64,000 bases of DNA from Sphingobacterium zeae. Its GTDB lineage: Bacteria > Bacteroidota > Bacteroidia > Sphingobacteriales > Sphingobacteriaceae. Made by a program: the position numbers and the translations under genes. The stretch is taken from NCBI RefSeq assembly GCF_030818895.1, contig NZ_JAUTBA010000001.1, positions 2,790,001 to 2,854,000 on the forward strand, written 5' to 3'. The notes under the pieces are model-generated. The model worked only from the letters and a program-made list of their open reading frames with translations. It did no database searches and was not told the origin of the DNA. Positions within the stretch are counted from its first letter, which is position 1; every line of letters begins with the position of its first letter. Shown here in pieces: positions 63,580 through 64,000 of the stretch.

Positions 63580-64000
63580 TTAGTATTGTTCGTCTTCGTT
63601 TGGGTATTTTACTGCTTTCACTTCAGCCACATAGTCGCTTACTGCGGTGATAATTTGCTCATGCAAGTTAGCAAAATGACGCATAAATTTAGGTTTGAAA
63701 TCTGCATTCATGCCCAGCATATCGTTAATGACAAGTACCTGCCCGTCGCAATCCGCACCAGCACCGATACCTACGGTAGGAATTGTCAATGTTTCGGTTA
63801 CTGCCTTGGCCAATTTTGCAGGTATCTTTTCCAACACAATGGCAAAACAGCCGGCGTCCTGTAAAGCAAGCGCATCTTCGATTAGTTTAGCTGCCTCTTG
63901 CTCTTCCTTCGCGCGGACACCAAAATTACCAAATTTGTTGATAGATTGGGGAGTGAGGCCCAGGTGACCACATACGGGAATACCTCCCGAAATGATTTTT
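63580..64000 (-). CDS. panB: Ketopantoate hydroxymethyltransferase, C-terminal part
   Basis: 140 codons visible; the N-terminus lies beyond the right edge. Reads GGIPVCGHLGLTPQSINKFGNFGVRAKEEQ, then DAGCFAIVLEKIPAKLAKAVTETLTIPTVGIGAGADCDGQVLVINDMLGM, the PanB signature region. It makes ketopantoate from 2-oxoisovalerate and methylene-tetrahydrofolate in pantothenate and CoA synthesis. An internal Met at 63837 is not the true start because the frame stays open and conserved upstream to the window end. Confidence 0.95.
   Translation of the reverse strand, partial: KIISGGIPVCGHLGLTPQSINKFGNFGVRAKEEQEAAKLIEDALALQDAGCFAIVLEKIPAKLAKAVTETLTIPTVGIGAGADCDGQVLVINDMLGMNADFKPKFMRHFANLHEQIITAVSDYVAEVKAVKYPNEDEQY

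Overview
The window looks like the chromosome of a Bacteroidota, most likely a Sphingobacterium-like member of the Sphingobacteriaceae. The evidence is a SusC/SusD polysaccharide-utilisation locus driven by a hybrid two-component regulator, many short-linker lipoproteins, ribosomal protein THX, DUF4954 and DUF3467 proteins, and promoters of the Bacteroidota type (TTTG, 19 bp, TAnnTTTG). Two of these promoters match the consensus almost perfectly (upstream of the TetR gene at 24911 and of rplU at 43383). All family assignments come from reading the translated sequence; no database search was run.

Layout. 1-3158: two minus-strand GAF-domain proteins, the second cut by the window edge. 3463-3723: an orphan small acidic protein. 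3918-20196: a polysaccharide-utilisation locus containing a hybrid sensor/regulator, a PL8 lyase, SusC, SusD, a DUF5017-like lipoprotein, a GH88 unsaturated glucuronyl hydrolase, a GH29 alpha-L-fucosidase and a beta-helix lipoprotein. Together they suggest capture and depolymerisation of a fucose-bearing, uronic-acid-containing polysaccharide; no sulfatase is present. 20193-20858: a small conserved protein and a tRNA-Phe/Gly/Leu cluster. 21034-23892: a glycolytic operon pfkA, BadF-type kinase-like gene, gapA, facing a Nudix-domain regulator (24069-24740). 24911-31201: TetR plus TolC/adaptor/RND efflux operon. 31352-35382: glmS translationally coupled to a DUF4954 protein.

35492-37597: lgt, an L,D-transpeptidase and a small AraC regulator with an N-terminal CxxC (HMA-like) region. 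37813-43222: M42 peptidase, DUF3467 protein, GNAT-nitrilase fusion and M13 peptidase. 43383-44002: rplU-rpmA. 44504-45843: two linked lipoproteins. 46162-55617: an eight-gene operon for oxidising sugars or glycosides outside the cytoplasm (GMC oxidoreductase with its small subunit, two Tat-signal Gfo/Idh/MocA proteins, TIM-barrel protein, ApbE, SUMF1-like protein, MFS carrier). 55664-56389: acyl-ACP thioesterase. 57090-62550: a second RND efflux operon. 62735-64000: THX, a membrane protein and the 3' part of panB.

Regulatory signals that can be read directly include a 22-bp-period direct repeat upstream of the PL8 gene, a 15-bp hairpin between the PL8 and susC genes, a palindrome at the predicted start of the TetR transcript, and one palindromic pattern (AGTGTA-N5-TACAC) shared by the pfkA upstream region and the 46 kb sugar-oxidation operon. 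No CRISPR array, insertion sequence, prophage or replication origin was recognised.
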